Positions 1-9,474 of a DNA stretch of 17,891 bases are shown here, piece by piece. Within the stretch, counting starts at the first letter, position 1, and every line of letters starts with the position of its first letter. Location: contig DAOVHN010000004.1 of the NCBI GenBank assembly GCA_030671915.1, positions 1 through 17,891 of the forward strand, in the 5' to 3' direction. The position numbers and the translations under genes are program-made. This stretch comes from Pseudomonadota bacterium (lineage in GTDB: Bacteria > Pseudomonadota > Alphaproteobacteria > UBA8366 > JADFVY01). Below the pieces are notes generated by a model. It was not told the DNA's origin. It did not search any database and saw only the letters and a program-made list of their open reading frames with translations.

Positions 1-2
1 CT

Positions 3-42
3 GTCTATATTGAGTGACAATAAATACCTGTCAAATATAGAC
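3..42. repeat. Bulged inverted repeat (stem-loop) upstream of dnaA
   Basis: GTCTATATT at 3-11 is the exact reverse complement of AATATAGAC at 34-42, and TGACA at 15-19 is the exact reverse complement of TGTCA at 29-33. Together they form a 14-bp stem interrupted only by a three-base bulge (GAG, 12-14), with a nine-base loop at 20-28. It is AT-rich in an otherwise GC-rich region and overlaps a candidate promoter (14-41). It could be an operator for a dimeric regulator, the end of a terminator or repeat belonging to the unseen gene on the left, or chance. The symmetry is seen directly; any role is inference. Confidence 0.55.
14..41 (+). promoter_or_regulatory. Candidate sigma-70 promoter for dnaA
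   Basis: GTGACA (14-19) resembles a -35 element and TATAGA (36-41) a -10 element, separated by 16 bases. Transcription from here would start near position 48 and give a leader of about 130 bases before dnaA. A second, weaker -10-like hexamer, CATAAT (149-154), lies much closer to the gene but has no good -35. The rest of 43-176 shows no open frame or RNA gene that I recognise. I see no exact TTATCCACA-type DnaA box in the 176 bases before the gene, so autoregulation by DnaA is not visible. Confidence 0.4.
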
Positions 43-176
43 GAAACGCCCGTCGATCTGTCCGGACCGTGCCGGCAACGCCAAATCCGGACCTGAGGGT
101 GCGGGGACGCGGGTGTCCGATCTGGTGGGAACCGGGCAGGATGCCGAACATAATATAGCGCCTGCGGGCAAGTGGG

Positions 177-1565
177 TTGAATAAGTTAATGAACACCTTT
201 TTCGATGAGGACGTTGCGGCACAGTGGATGCGGGTTCGCAGTCGGCTACAGGCGGAATTCGGTGAGGCCGCATACCGTAGCTGGCTGAAGCCACTGGTGC
301 TCAGGGCCCTCGATGACGGCAAGGTTGTGATCGCCGTGCCTACCGATTTCATGCGCGAATGGGTCGAGGCACAATACGCGCAGCGGCTGATGGATTTGTG
401 GACGGAAGAAAATCGTAACGTTCGCCGCATCGAAATCGTCACCGCGCTGTCGACCTCTACTGGCCAGCCCCGGCCACAACGCGAAGTTCCCGTTCCCGGC
501 CGCAACGCGACGACCGACCATAATGGTGCCGCCATCGAAAATCTGGGCGCGCCGCTGGATAAGCGCTGTACCTTCGACACTTTCGTAACCGGCAAACCGA
601 ACGAGCTGGCCTTTGCGGCGGCGCGGCGCGTGGCCGAATCTTCCGAGGTTACCTTCAATCCGCTGTTTCTCTATGGCGGCGTCGGGTTGGGCAAAACCCA
701 TCTTATGCATGCGATCGCATGGCAGATCACCAAGCAAGATCCGGATCGCCGCATCCTTTATCTGTCGGCCGAAAAGTTCATGTACCAGTTTATCCGGGCG
801 CTCAGATACAAGGACACGGTCGCCTTCAAGGAGCAGTTCCGCTCGGTCGACGTGCTGATGATCGACGACTTTCAGTTCATCAGCGGCAAGGAAAGTACCC
901 AGGAAGAGTTCTTTCATACATTTAATGCGCTGATCGACCAGAACCGGCAAATCGTGATCTCGGCCGACAAGTCGCCGAACGATCTGGAAGGCATCGAGGA
1001 ACGCATGCGTTCTCGCTTGGGCTGGGGGCTGGTCGCCGACCTGCACCCCACGACCTACGAGCTCCGCCTCGGCATCCTGCAGTCCAAGGCGGAACCGATG
1101 GGCGTCGAGATGCCGCCAGGGGTGCTGGAGTTCCTGGCCCACAAAATCACATCCAACGTTCGTGAGCTGGAGGGCGGGCTGAACCGCATCGTCGCCTACG
1201 CCAGCCTTGTCGGCCGCCCGATAACGCTGGAAGGCGCCCAGGAAGTTCTGCATGACCTGCTGCGCGCGAACGACCGCAAGGTAACCATCGAGGAAATCCA
1301 GAAGCGCGTCGCCGAGCATTTCAACATCAAGCTGGCGGAAATGTCGTCGGCGCGGCGTTCGCGCGCCGTGGCTCGGCCGCGCCAGGTGGCGATGTATCTC
1401 GCCAAACAGCTTACCGCGCGCTCGCTGCCGGAGATCGGGCGCAAGTTCGGCGGTCGCGACCACACGACGGTCATGCACGCGGTCCGCAAGGTCGACGAGC
1501 TGCGTGGACTGGATGCCGCCTTCGCGGAGGATGTGGAACTTCTGAGGCGTATGCTGGAGAGTTGA
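177..1565 (+). CDS. dnaA: Chromosomal replication initiator protein DnaA
   Basis: DnaA is the AAA+ ATPase that binds DnaA boxes at oriC, melts the duplex and recruits the helicase. The 462-residue product has all four domains: an N-terminal helicase/DnaA-interaction domain (about 10-85, with the [10 protein letters not shown] motif), a short variable linker (about 90-128), the AAA+ domain with Walker A GGVGLGKT (167-174) and Walker B VLMIDD (226-231), a box VII ERMRSR segment with the likely arginine finger (275-280), and a helix-turn-helix DNA-binding domain with the family signature [11 protein letters not shown] (425-435). Length is normal for the family. The start is uncertain: an in-frame stop at 156-158 leaves only TTG at 177 or ATG at 189 as full-length starts, and neither has a clear Shine-Dalgarno sequence. 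It heads the dnaA-dnaN-recF-gyrB cluster; the 236-base gap to dnaN is unusually long for that cluster. Confidence 0.98.
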   Translation: MNKLMNTFFDEDVAAQWMRVRSRLQAEFGEAAYRSWLKPLVLRALDDGKVVIAVPTDFMREWVEAQYAQRLMDLWTEENRNVRRIEIVTALSTSTGQPRPQREVPVPGRNATTDHNGAAIENLGAPLDKRCTFDTFVTGKPNELAFAAARRVAESSEVTFNPLFLYGGVGLGKTHLMHAIAWQITKQDPDRRILYLSAEKFMYQFIRALRYKDTVAFKEQFRSVDVLMIDDFQFISGKESTQEEFFHTFNALIDQNRQIVISADKSPNDLEGIEERMRSRLGWGLVADLHPTTYELRLGILQSKAEPMGVEMPPGVLEFLAHKITSNVRELEGGLNRIVAYASLVGRPITLEGAQEVLHDLLRANDRKVTIEEIQKRVAEHFNIKLAEMSSARRSRAVARPRQVAMYLAKQLTARSLPEIGRKFGGRDHTTVMHAVRKVDELRGLDAAFAEDVELLRRMLES

Positions 1566-1626
1566 CGGCCCGTCTTTACAGCCATTTTCAGCCTGTCCGG
1601 AATCGTACTGCCGGCCAACAAAAAAA

Positions 1627-1655
1627 GTGCGGATTCTTTTGCCCTTTGCTATAGT
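1627..1655 (+). promoter_or_regulatory. Weak candidate promoter in the dnaA-dnaN gap
   Basis: The 236-base dnaA-dnaN spacer (1566-1801) contains TATAGT at 1650-1655, a fair -10 element, in a locally AT-rich stretch after a run of seven A (1620-1626). The hexamer 17 bases upstream (GTGCGG, 1627-1632) is a poor -35. A start near 1662 would give dnaN, recF and gyrB a leader of about 140 bases, consistent with separate expression from dnaA. No terminator with a T-run follows dnaA. The rest of the spacer shows nothing I recognise beyond a possible 21-codon open frame at 1727-1792. Confidence 0.25.
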
Positions 1656-1801
1656 CCGTATCCGTACGCGGCTGGCGTCGATTCGCGCCGATTCGGCCAC
1701 GGGCGGGCCTTTCTTCCGGGCGGCGAATGCCAACGGAGAGAGAGCAGAAAAGTCCAAGGAAACCAGGGGGTTCCCAATCCCGCCATCGGTGACAGGGTAA
1801 A

Positions 1802-2920
1802 ATGAAACTCACGATAGAACGCGCCGCGCTGCTTCGTGCGCTCGGCCATGTACAGAGCGTCGTCGAGCGGCGCAACACGATTCCGATTTTGTCCAATGTC
1901 ATGCTGGACGCGCGCGACGGCAATCTCAGCCTGACCGCGACCGATATGGAAATCGCCATCGTCGAGACCGTCCCGGCGGAAATATCGACGGCCGGCGCGA
2001 TAACCGTGCCCGCGCATACGCTATACGATATCGTGCGCAAGCTTCCCGATGGCGCCCAGATCGGCATTGAAACGGATGCCGAGGCCGGCCAGCTGAACCT
2101 TAAGGCGGGCCGCGCGCGCTTCAAACTGGGCACGCTGGATACGGCCGAATTTCCGGCGATGAGCGACGGCGATCTGCCGACCGGTTTCGTCGTTTCGGCG
2201 AAGGATTTCCGCTCGCTGATCGACCGCACCCGCTTCGCCATTTCCAGCGAGGAAACCCGCTACTATCTGAACGGCATCTATCTGCATGCCGAGGGCGAGG
2301 ACGGCGCCGATCGGTTGCGCGCCGTCGCCACCGATGGCCACCGGCTGGCCCGGGTCGAGATGCCCTTGCCCGAAGGCGCGGCCGGCATGCCCGGCGTGAT
2401 TATCCCGCGCAAGACCGTCAACGAGCTTCGCAAGCTGATCGAGGAGACCGGCGGCGATATCGACGTATCGCTGTCGGAAAACAAGATCCGGTTCGCCTTT
2501 GACGACGCGGTGCTGACCTCGAAGCTGATCGACGGCACCTTCCCCGATTACAAGCGCGTCATTCCGGTCGGCAACGACAAGACGATGGAGGTGGACCGCA
2601 AGGCCTTCGCCGGTGCGGTCGATCTGGTCTCCACCATCGCCACCGAGAAATCCCGCGCCATCAAGCTGACGGTCGAAAACGGCAATCTCTCGTTGTCGGC
2701 CAGCAGCCCCGATGCCGGTTCGGCGGAGGAAGAGCTTGAGGCGAACTATCAGGGGGATACGATCACCGTCGGTTTCAATTCGCGCTACCTGCTGGACATC
2801 ACCCAGCAGATCGAGGGCGACCAGGCGCAGTTCGTGATGGCCGACGCCAATTCGCCGACAATCGTGCGCGATGCCGCCGACGACAGCGCGCTGTATGTCT
2901 TGATGCCGATGCGTGTGTAA
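1802..2920 (+). CDS. dnaN: DNA polymerase III beta sliding clamp DnaN
   Basis: The beta clamp is a ring-shaped dimer that tethers DNA polymerase III and many repair proteins to DNA. The 372-residue product is the usual length (E. coli 366) and co-linear with the family across three repeated clamp domains (roughly 1-120, 125-250 and 250-372). Family landmarks are the N-terminal MKLTIER followed by ERRNTIPILSNV, the central YYLNGIYLH and AVATDGHRLA segments, and the C-terminal YVLMPMRV, which closes the partner-binding cleft. The ATG at 1802 follows an AGGGT Shine-Dalgarno-like element (1794-1798) and matches the family N-terminus. recF begins 8 bases after its stop, implying co-transcription and probably translational coupling. 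Nothing is missing or broken. Confidence 0.98.
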   Translation: MKLTIERAALLRALGHVQSVVERRNTIPILSNVMLDARDGNLSLTATDMEIAIVETVPAEISTAGAITVPAHTLYDIVRKLPDGAQIGIETDAEAGQLNLKAGRARFKLGTLDTAEFPAMSDGDLPTGFVVSAKDFRSLIDRTRFAISSEETRYYLNGIYLHAEGEDGADRLRAVATDGHRLARVEMPLPEGAAGMPGVIIPRKTVNELRKLIEETGGDIDVSLSENKIRFAFDDAVLTSKLIDGTFPDYKRVIPVGNDKTMEVDRKAFAGAVDLVSTIATEKSRAIKLTVENGNLSLSASSPDAGSAEEELEANYQGDTITVGFNSRYLLDITQQIEGDQAQFVMADANSPTIVRDAADDSALYVLMPMRV

Positions 2921-2928
2921 GAGTAAGC

Positions 2929-4089
2929 GTGAGCGTTCTGGCGACCGTCGAAGACCATCGGACTACGGGCCCCGCCGCCCTGTCGATCGCGCGGCTGGCG
3001 GTGACCCGCTTTCGCTGTTACGAGTCAGTGCGGCTGGCGCCGGATGCGCGCCCGGTCGTGCTTACCGGGCCGAACGGCGCGGGCAAGACCAACCTGCTGG
3101 AAGCGGTGTCACTTCTGGCGCCGGGTCGCGGCCTCAGGCGCGCCAGATTGGCCGAAATGGATCGGCACGGCGATGTTGGCGGCTGGGGCGTCGCGGCGAC
3201 TATTGCCATGCCGGACGGCGAGGTCGAGATTGGCACCGGCCGGGAACCCGATGGCGAACGCCGCGTTGTTCGGATCAACGGCGAGGCCGCCCGCGGGCAG
3301 AACGCGCTGGCCGATTTCGTCAGCGCCCTGTGGCTGACGCCGGACATGGACCGGCTGTTCCGCGAGGGCGCCTCGGCCCGCCGGCGCTTCCTGGACCGGC
3401 TGGTCTTCGGTTACGACCCGGCCCATGCCGGCCGCGTGACGGCTTACGAGCAGGCCATGCGCGAACGCGGGCGACTGCTGGGCGAGGGAAATGGCGACGA
3501 TGCCTGGCTGTCGGCGCTGGAGGAAACCATGGCGGCGCGCGGCGTGGCGATCGCGGCCGCTCGGCTGGAATTGGTGCAGCGGCTGACGCGCGCGCTGGCC
3601 GGGGCAACCGGGCCATTTCCGGGCGTGGCCCTGTCGGTCGACGGCACGGTCGAGGGTTGGCTTGGTTCCGGGCCGGCGCTGGCCGCCGAGGACAGGCTGA
3701 AGGCGGAACTGCGGGAGGCCCGGCGGCAGGATGCGCAAAGCGGTGCGACCTCGGTGGGGCCGCATCGCAGCGACCTGGAGGCCCGCCATCTGGCGAAGGA
3801 TATGCCGGCCGCCTATTGCTCCACCGGCGAGCAGAAGGCCATGCTGATCGCCATCGTGCTGGCTGAGGCGCGACTGCAGGCGGCCGAGCGCGGCGTGGCG
3901 CCGCTGCTGTTGCTGGACGAGGTCGCGGCGCATCTTGACGAAGAGCGCCGCGTGGCCCTGTTCGACGAGATTTGCGGCCTGTCGGGCCAGACCTGGATGA
4001 CCGGAACCGACGCCGCGCTATTCGCCCCGCTGGGCGACCGCGCCCAGCATTTTTCGGTGGCCGACGCAACGGTCGCCGATGTGAATTGA
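2929..4089 (+). CDS. recF: DNA replication and repair protein RecF
   Basis: RecF is an SMC-like ABC ATPase that binds DNA at single-strand/double-strand junctions and, with RecO and RecR, helps load RecA at gaps. The 386-residue product has Walker A GPNGAGKT (47-54), the ABC signature STGEQK (298-303) and Walker B LLLLDE (326-331) followed by the VAAHLD D-loop. Spacing and total length fit the family (E. coli 357); the extra residues are mainly an N-terminal extension before LSIARLAVTRFRCY, where the conserved fold begins near residue 18. The GTG at 2929 is preceded by a weak AAGAG (2919-2923) overlapping the dnaN stop. An in-frame later start would cut into the conserved first strand, so GTG is preferred. 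It sits in the standard dnaN-recF-gyrB order. Confidence 0.96.
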   Translation: MSVLATVEDHRTTGPAALSIARLAVTRFRCYESVRLAPDARPVVLTGPNGAGKTNLLEAVSLLAPGRGLRRARLAEMDRHGDVGGWGVAATIAMPDGEVEIGTGREPDGERRVVRINGEAARGQNALADFVSALWLTPDMDRLFREGASARRRFLDRLVFGYDPAHAGRVTAYEQAMRERGRLLGEGNGDDAWLSALEETMAARGVAIAAARLELVQRLTRALAGATGPFPGVALSVDGTVEGWLGSGPALAAEDRLKAELREARRQDAQSGATSVGPHRSDLEARHLAKDMPAAYCSTGEQKAMLIAIVLAEARLQAAERGVAPLLLLDEVAAHLDEERRVALFDEICGLSGQTWMTGTDAALFAPLGDRAQHFSVADATVADVN

Positions 4090-4112
4090 GATTTGTACGA
4101 AGGACTGAATGA

Positions 4113-6572
<2,460 letters not shown>

Positions 6573-6653
6573 CCTGCCGGGCATAATTGTTTAGTGGCGT
6601 GATGCGGGCGATAGATGGTAGCTTTTGGGCCGCCGGATAAGGCTTCAACAGTC

Positions 6654-6659
6654 AGGTGA
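6654..6659 (+). promoter_or_regulatory. Ribosome binding site that fixes the fabA TTG start
   Basis: AGGTGA at 6654-6659 is a full Shine-Dalgarno match placed 9 bases before TTG at 6669. The same bases contain an in-frame TGA (6657-6659), so fabA cannot start further upstream, and no ATG or GTG lies between here and the conserved first helix. This makes TTG the only credible start for a full-length protein. Confidence 0.8.
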
Positions 6660-6668
6660 ATAAGACCC

Positions 6669-7184
6669 TTGGAACAGAAGAACAGCTATAGTTACGAGGA
6701 TTTGCTGGAATGCGGCCATGGCCGGTTGTTCGGCCCGGGCAACGCACAGCTCCCCCTGCCGCCGATGCTGATGGTGGACCGCATCACCAAAATCAACGCG
6801 GATGGTGGCGAGTATGGCAAGGGCGAGATCGTCGCGGAATTGGACATCAATCCCGACCTCTGGTTCTTTAAATGCCATTTCGAGGGCGACCCGGTCATGC
6901 CGGGATGCCTGGGACTGGATGCCATGTGGCAGTTGGCGGGCTTCTTCCTGGGCTGGTCCGGCGGACAGGGACGGGGGCGCGCACTGGGCGTGGGCGAGGT
7001 CAAATTCACGGGTATGGTCCTTGAGACCGCAAAGAAAGTGACCTATCACATCAACATCAAGCGAATGATCATGCGCAGGCTTGTCATGGGCGTTGCCGAC
7101 GGCACCGTTTTGTGCGACGGCGAACCCATTTTCGAGGCCAAGGATATGCGTGTGACATTGTTTACCGCGACCGAAGGGTCCTGA
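6669..7184 (+). CDS. fabA: 3-hydroxydecanoyl-ACP dehydratase/isomerase FabA
   Basis: FabA dehydrates 3-hydroxydecanoyl-ACP to trans-2-decenoyl-ACP and isomerises it to cis-3-decenoyl-ACP, the branch point of anaerobic unsaturated fatty acid synthesis. The 171-residue product matches E. coli FabA (172) throughout: [34 protein letters not shown] and the active-site helix. His70 (in [15 protein letters not shown]) and Asp84 (in GLDAMWQL) occupy the positions of the catalytic pair; the [17 protein letters not shown] run separates FabA from FabZ, which has Glu in place of Asp84. Initiation is at TTG (see the ribosome binding site at 6654). It lies 96 bases after gyrB with no obvious terminator between, and 10 bases before fabB, so fabA and fabB are almost certainly co-transcribed. 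Confidence 0.97.
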   Translation: MEQKNSYSYEDLLECGHGRLFGPGNAQLPLPPMLMVDRITKINADGGEYGKGEIVAELDINPDLWFFKCHFEGDPVMPGCLGLDAMWQLAGFFLGWSGGQGRGRALGVGEVKFTGMVLETAKKVTYHINIKRMIMRRLVMGVADGTVLCDGEPIFEAKDMRVTLFTATEGS

Positions 7185-7194
7185 AGAGGATTTC

Positions 7195-8412
7195 ATGCGA
7201 AGAGTAGTCGTAACCGGACTGGGCATCGTTTCCAGCATCGGCAACAATCAGCAGGAAGTCGTGGAATCGCTCCGCGAAGGCCGCTCGGGAATCGAATTTT
7301 GCCCGGAATATGCCGAACTGGGTTTCCGGTCCCATATCCACGGGTCGATCAATATCGATCTGGCACCACTTATCGACCGCAAAATCCGCCGCTTCATGGG
7401 CGACGGCGCAGCCTACAACTATGTGGCCATGCAGCAGGCGATAGACGATTCCGGGCTGGAGCCGTCCGACGTTTCCAATGAACGGACCGGCATCGTGATG
7501 GGTTCCGGAGGGCCGTCCACCAGCAATCTGGTCGAGGCCGCGGATATCCTGCGTGCGTCGGGTGTGCGCAAGGTCGGCCCCTACCGCGTGCCGCGCACCA
7601 TGTGCAGCACGAACTCGGCGACGCTGGCCACGCCGTTCGCCATCAAGGGCTACAACTATTCCATCAGCTCCGCCTGTTCGACCAGCGCGCATTGCATCGG
7701 CAATGCCGCCGAACTGATCCAGTGGGGCAAGCAGGACATCATGTTTGCCGGCGGCGGCGAGGAGTTGCACTGGTCGATGACCGTGCTGTTCGACGCCATG
7801 GGCGCCTTGTCTTCGGGCTATAACGATACGCCGACCAAGGCCAGCCGGGCCTATGACAAGAACCGCGACGGCTTCGTCATCGCGGGTGGCGCCGGCACGG
7901 TCGTGCTGGAAGAACTGGAGCATGCCAAGGCGCGAGGCGCCAAAATCTACGGCGAACTCGTGGGTTACGGCGCCACGTCGGACGGGTTCGACATGGTGCA
8001 GCCCTCGGGCGAGGGCGCGGTGCGCTGCATGAAGATGGCTCTGGCCGGGCTGAACTACCCTGTCGGCTATATCAACGCCCACGGCACCAGTACGCCCGTC
8101 GGCGATACCCGCGAAATCGAGGCCGTTCGCGAGGTGTTCGGCGACAATGTGCCGCCGCTCAGCTCGACCAAGTCGCTGACCGGCCATTCGCAAGGCGCGA
8201 CCGGGGTGCAGGAAGTGATCTATTCGCTGCTGATGATGGAGAACAACTTCATTACCGCCTCGGCGAATATCGAGGAACTTGACCCTGGGGCGGAAGGCAT
8301 CCCCATCGTGCGCGAAACGATGAACGACGTGGAACTCGACTGCGTAATGTCGAACAGCTTCGGCTTTGGCGGCACCAACGCCACGCTGGTATTCCGGCAG
8401 CACGCGGTCTGA
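7195..8412 (+). CDS. fabB: 3-oxoacyl-ACP synthase I FabB
   Basis: FabB is the condensing enzyme that elongates cis-3-decenoyl-ACP made by FabA, committing the chain to the unsaturated branch. The 405-residue product has the decarboxylating thiolase fold with the Cys-His-His triad: Cys161 in [14 protein letters not shown], His296 in [12 protein letters not shown] and His331 in [11 protein letters not shown], each two residues from the E. coli FabB positions. The [18 protein letters not shown] stretch and [11 protein letters not shown] are FabB-like rather than FabF-like, and pairing with fabA supports that. ATG at 7195 follows a strong GAAGAGGA (7183-7190) overlapping the fabA stop region, with 4-base spacing. 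fabI follows 56 bases after the stop; that gap holds only a short palindrome (CCCGCCGGCGGG, 8422-8433) without a T-run. Confidence 0.97.
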   Translation: MRRVVVTGLGIVSSIGNNQQEVVESLREGRSGIEFCPEYAELGFRSHIHGSINIDLAPLIDRKIRRFMGDGAAYNYVAMQQAIDDSGLEPSDVSNERTGIVMGSGGPSTSNLVEAADILRASGVRKVGPYRVPRTMCSTNSATLATPFAIKGYNYSISSACSTSAHCIGNAAELIQWGKQDIMFAGGGEELHWSMTVLFDAMGALSSGYNDTPTKASRAYDKNRDGFVIAGGAGTVVLEELEHAKARGAKIYGELVGYGATSDGFDMVQPSGEGAVRCMKMALAGLNYPVGYINAHGTSTPVGDTREIEAVREVFGDNVPPLSSTKSLTGHSQGATGVQEVIYSLLMMENNFITASANIEELDPGAEGIPIVRETMNDVELDCVMSNSFGFGGTNATLVFRQHAV

Positions 8413-8468
8413 AACAAAACTCCCGCCGGCGGGGCGGGGCAAATCTTATTTCTGGTGGGTACTGAAAC

Positions 8469-9266
8469 ATGACTGAGGGCACGGGGATTATGGCCGGCAA
8501 GCGGGGCCTGATCATGGGTGTCGCCAACGATCACTCGATAGCCTGGGGGATCGCCCGGATGCTGGCACGGCACGGCGCGGCCCTGGCGTTTACCTATCAG
8601 GACGAGACGCTCCTGAAGCGGGTGCGGCCGCTGGCCGAATCGGTAGGCGAGGAACCCATACTCCTGCCCTGCGACGTTTCCAGCGACGCCGACCTGGACG
8701 CCGTGTTCGATAAGCTCGCCGGGGAATGGGGATCGCTCGATTTCGTGGTCCATGCGGTGGCTTATTCGGACAAGGAAGAGCTGAAGGGCGAATATCTCGA
8801 CACCAGCCGCGCCAACTTCGCCCGGACCCTGGACATCTCCTGCTATTCCTTCACCGCCGTGGCCCAGCGCGCGGCCAGGATGATGAACGAAGGCGGTAGC
8901 CTGATCACACTCACCTATTCCGGCGCCGAACGCGTAATGCCCAACTACAATGTCATGGGCGTCGCCAAGGCCGCGCTGGAGGCCAGCGTGCGTTATCTCG
9001 CGACGGACCTGGGCCGGCTCGGCGTCCGCGTGAACGCGATCTCGGCCGGACCCATGCGCACGCTCGCCGGGGCCGCCATCGGCGGGGCCCGGTTCGTTTA
9101 TAAATGGCAGGGCGAGAATTCACCCTTGCGCCGCAATATCACCCTCGAGGACGTGGGCGGTGCCGGCCTCTATCTGCTGTCGGACCTGTCGGCCGGCGTT
9201 ACCGGCGAGGTCCACTTCGTCGACAGCGGTTACAACGTAATTGGCATGGTCATCCCGCCGGGGTGA
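8469..9266 (+). CDS. fabI: Enoyl-ACP reductase (NADH) FabI
   Basis: FabI reduces trans-2-enoyl-ACP in the final step of each elongation cycle and is the target of triclosan and diazaborines. The 265-residue product is a divergent short-chain dehydrogenase of normal length (E. coli 262). It has the modified cofactor-binding motif GVANDHSIAWGIA (17-29), and Tyr150 and Tyr160 with Lys167 in LTYSGAERVMPNYNVMGVAK, the Tyr-x6-Lys arrangement that separates FabI from ordinary SDRs. VNAISAGPMRTLA and SDLSAGVTGEV follow as expected. The position of E. coli Gly93 is Ala here (HAVAYS), a common natural state. ATG at 8469 has only a weak GGTGGG upstream; ATG at 8490 is an alternative, but alphaproteobacterial FabI proteins usually carry a short extension before AGKRGLIMG, so 8469 is preferred. 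It is the last gene of the plus-strand block. Confidence 0.97.
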   Translation: MTEGTGIMAGKRGLIMGVANDHSIAWGIARMLARHGAALAFTYQDETLLKRVRPLAESVGEEPILLPCDVSSDADLDAVFDKLAGEWGSLDFVVHAVAYSDKEELKGEYLDTSRANFARTLDISCYSFTAVAQRAARMMNEGGSLITLTYSGAERVMPNYNVMGVAKAALEASVRYLATDLGRLGVRVNAISAGPMRTLAGAAIGGARFVYKWQGENSPLRRNITLEDVGGAGLYLLSDLSAGVTGEVHFVDSGYNVIGMVIPPG

Positions 9267-9295
9267 AGCGAGATTTTTGGTTCGGCGAACGCCGC

Positions 9296-9404
9296 GCGAC
9301 CTCGTCCTTCGAGACGCGACTACGCCGCTCCTCAGGATGAGGCTCCTATCCCTGTTTCCTCATCCTGAGGAGGGCCGAAGGCCCGTCTCGAAGGACGTGG
9401 TCGC
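9296..9404. repeat. Large extragenic palindromic element between convergent operons
   Basis: The outer arms 9296-9316 and 9384-9404 are inverted repeats of 21 bases with one mismatch (core CGTCCTTCGAGACG at 9303-9316 against CGTCTCGAAGGACG at 9384-9397). The inner arms CTCCTCAGGATGAGG (9328-9342) and CCTCATCCTGAGGAG (9358-9372) are perfect over 15 bases around a 15-base loop. The intervening 11-base segments do not pair well with each other, but the right one, GGCCGAAGGCC (9373-9383), can fold alone. The TCCTTCGAGACG / CCTCAGGATGAGG pairing is, from memory, characteristic of interspersed palindromic repeats common in alphaproteobacterial intergenic regions; copy number here cannot be seen. 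It could act as a bidirectional transcript end or a 3'-end stabiliser for fabI, but has no T-run. Confidence 0.85.
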
Positions 9405-9417
9405 TCGGTGACAAACG

Positions 9418-9447
9418 AAAAAAACGGCGGCCCCTTGGGGCCGCCGT
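9418..9447 (-). terminator. Rho-independent terminator of pnp
   Basis: A perfect 11-bp GC-rich stem (9424-9434 with 9437-9447, minimal two-base loop, or a CTTG tetraloop) is followed on the minus strand by seven T residues (9418-9424, read as A on the plus strand). It begins 27 bases after the pnp stop. On the plus strand the stem is followed by TAATTCG with no T-run, so it terminates the minus-strand operon, not fabI. Confidence 0.92.
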
Positions 9448-9474
9448 AATTCGACTCATTCGGACTAACCGGAA

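Noticed and set aside
246..1757. 503-codon minus-strand frame opposite dnaA
   Set aside because: Codon-aligned antisense to dnaA; extends into the non-coding gap only because no stop occurs by chance. No motif recognised.
6587..6615. Promoter-like pair TTGTTT / GATAGA with 17-base spacing upstream of fabA
   Set aside because: Each hexamer matches only three of six consensus bases, close to chance in this region, so I do not annotate it, though a fab promoter in this gap remains possible.
8422..8433. CCCGCCGGCGGG palindrome in the fabB-fabI gap as a terminator
   Set aside because: Only a four-pair stem is possible with a normal loop and no T-run follows; fabI continues on the same strand 36 bases later.
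7162..8442. 426-codon minus-strand frame opposite fabB
   Set aside because: Codon-aligned antisense to fabB, which has its full catalytic triad; no independent evidence for an antisense gene.
8745..8778. Ala instead of Gly at the E. coli FabI Gly93 position as a sign of triclosan resistance
   Set aside because: Ala at this position is a normal state in drug-sensitive FabI proteins of other bacteria, so resistance cannot be inferred.
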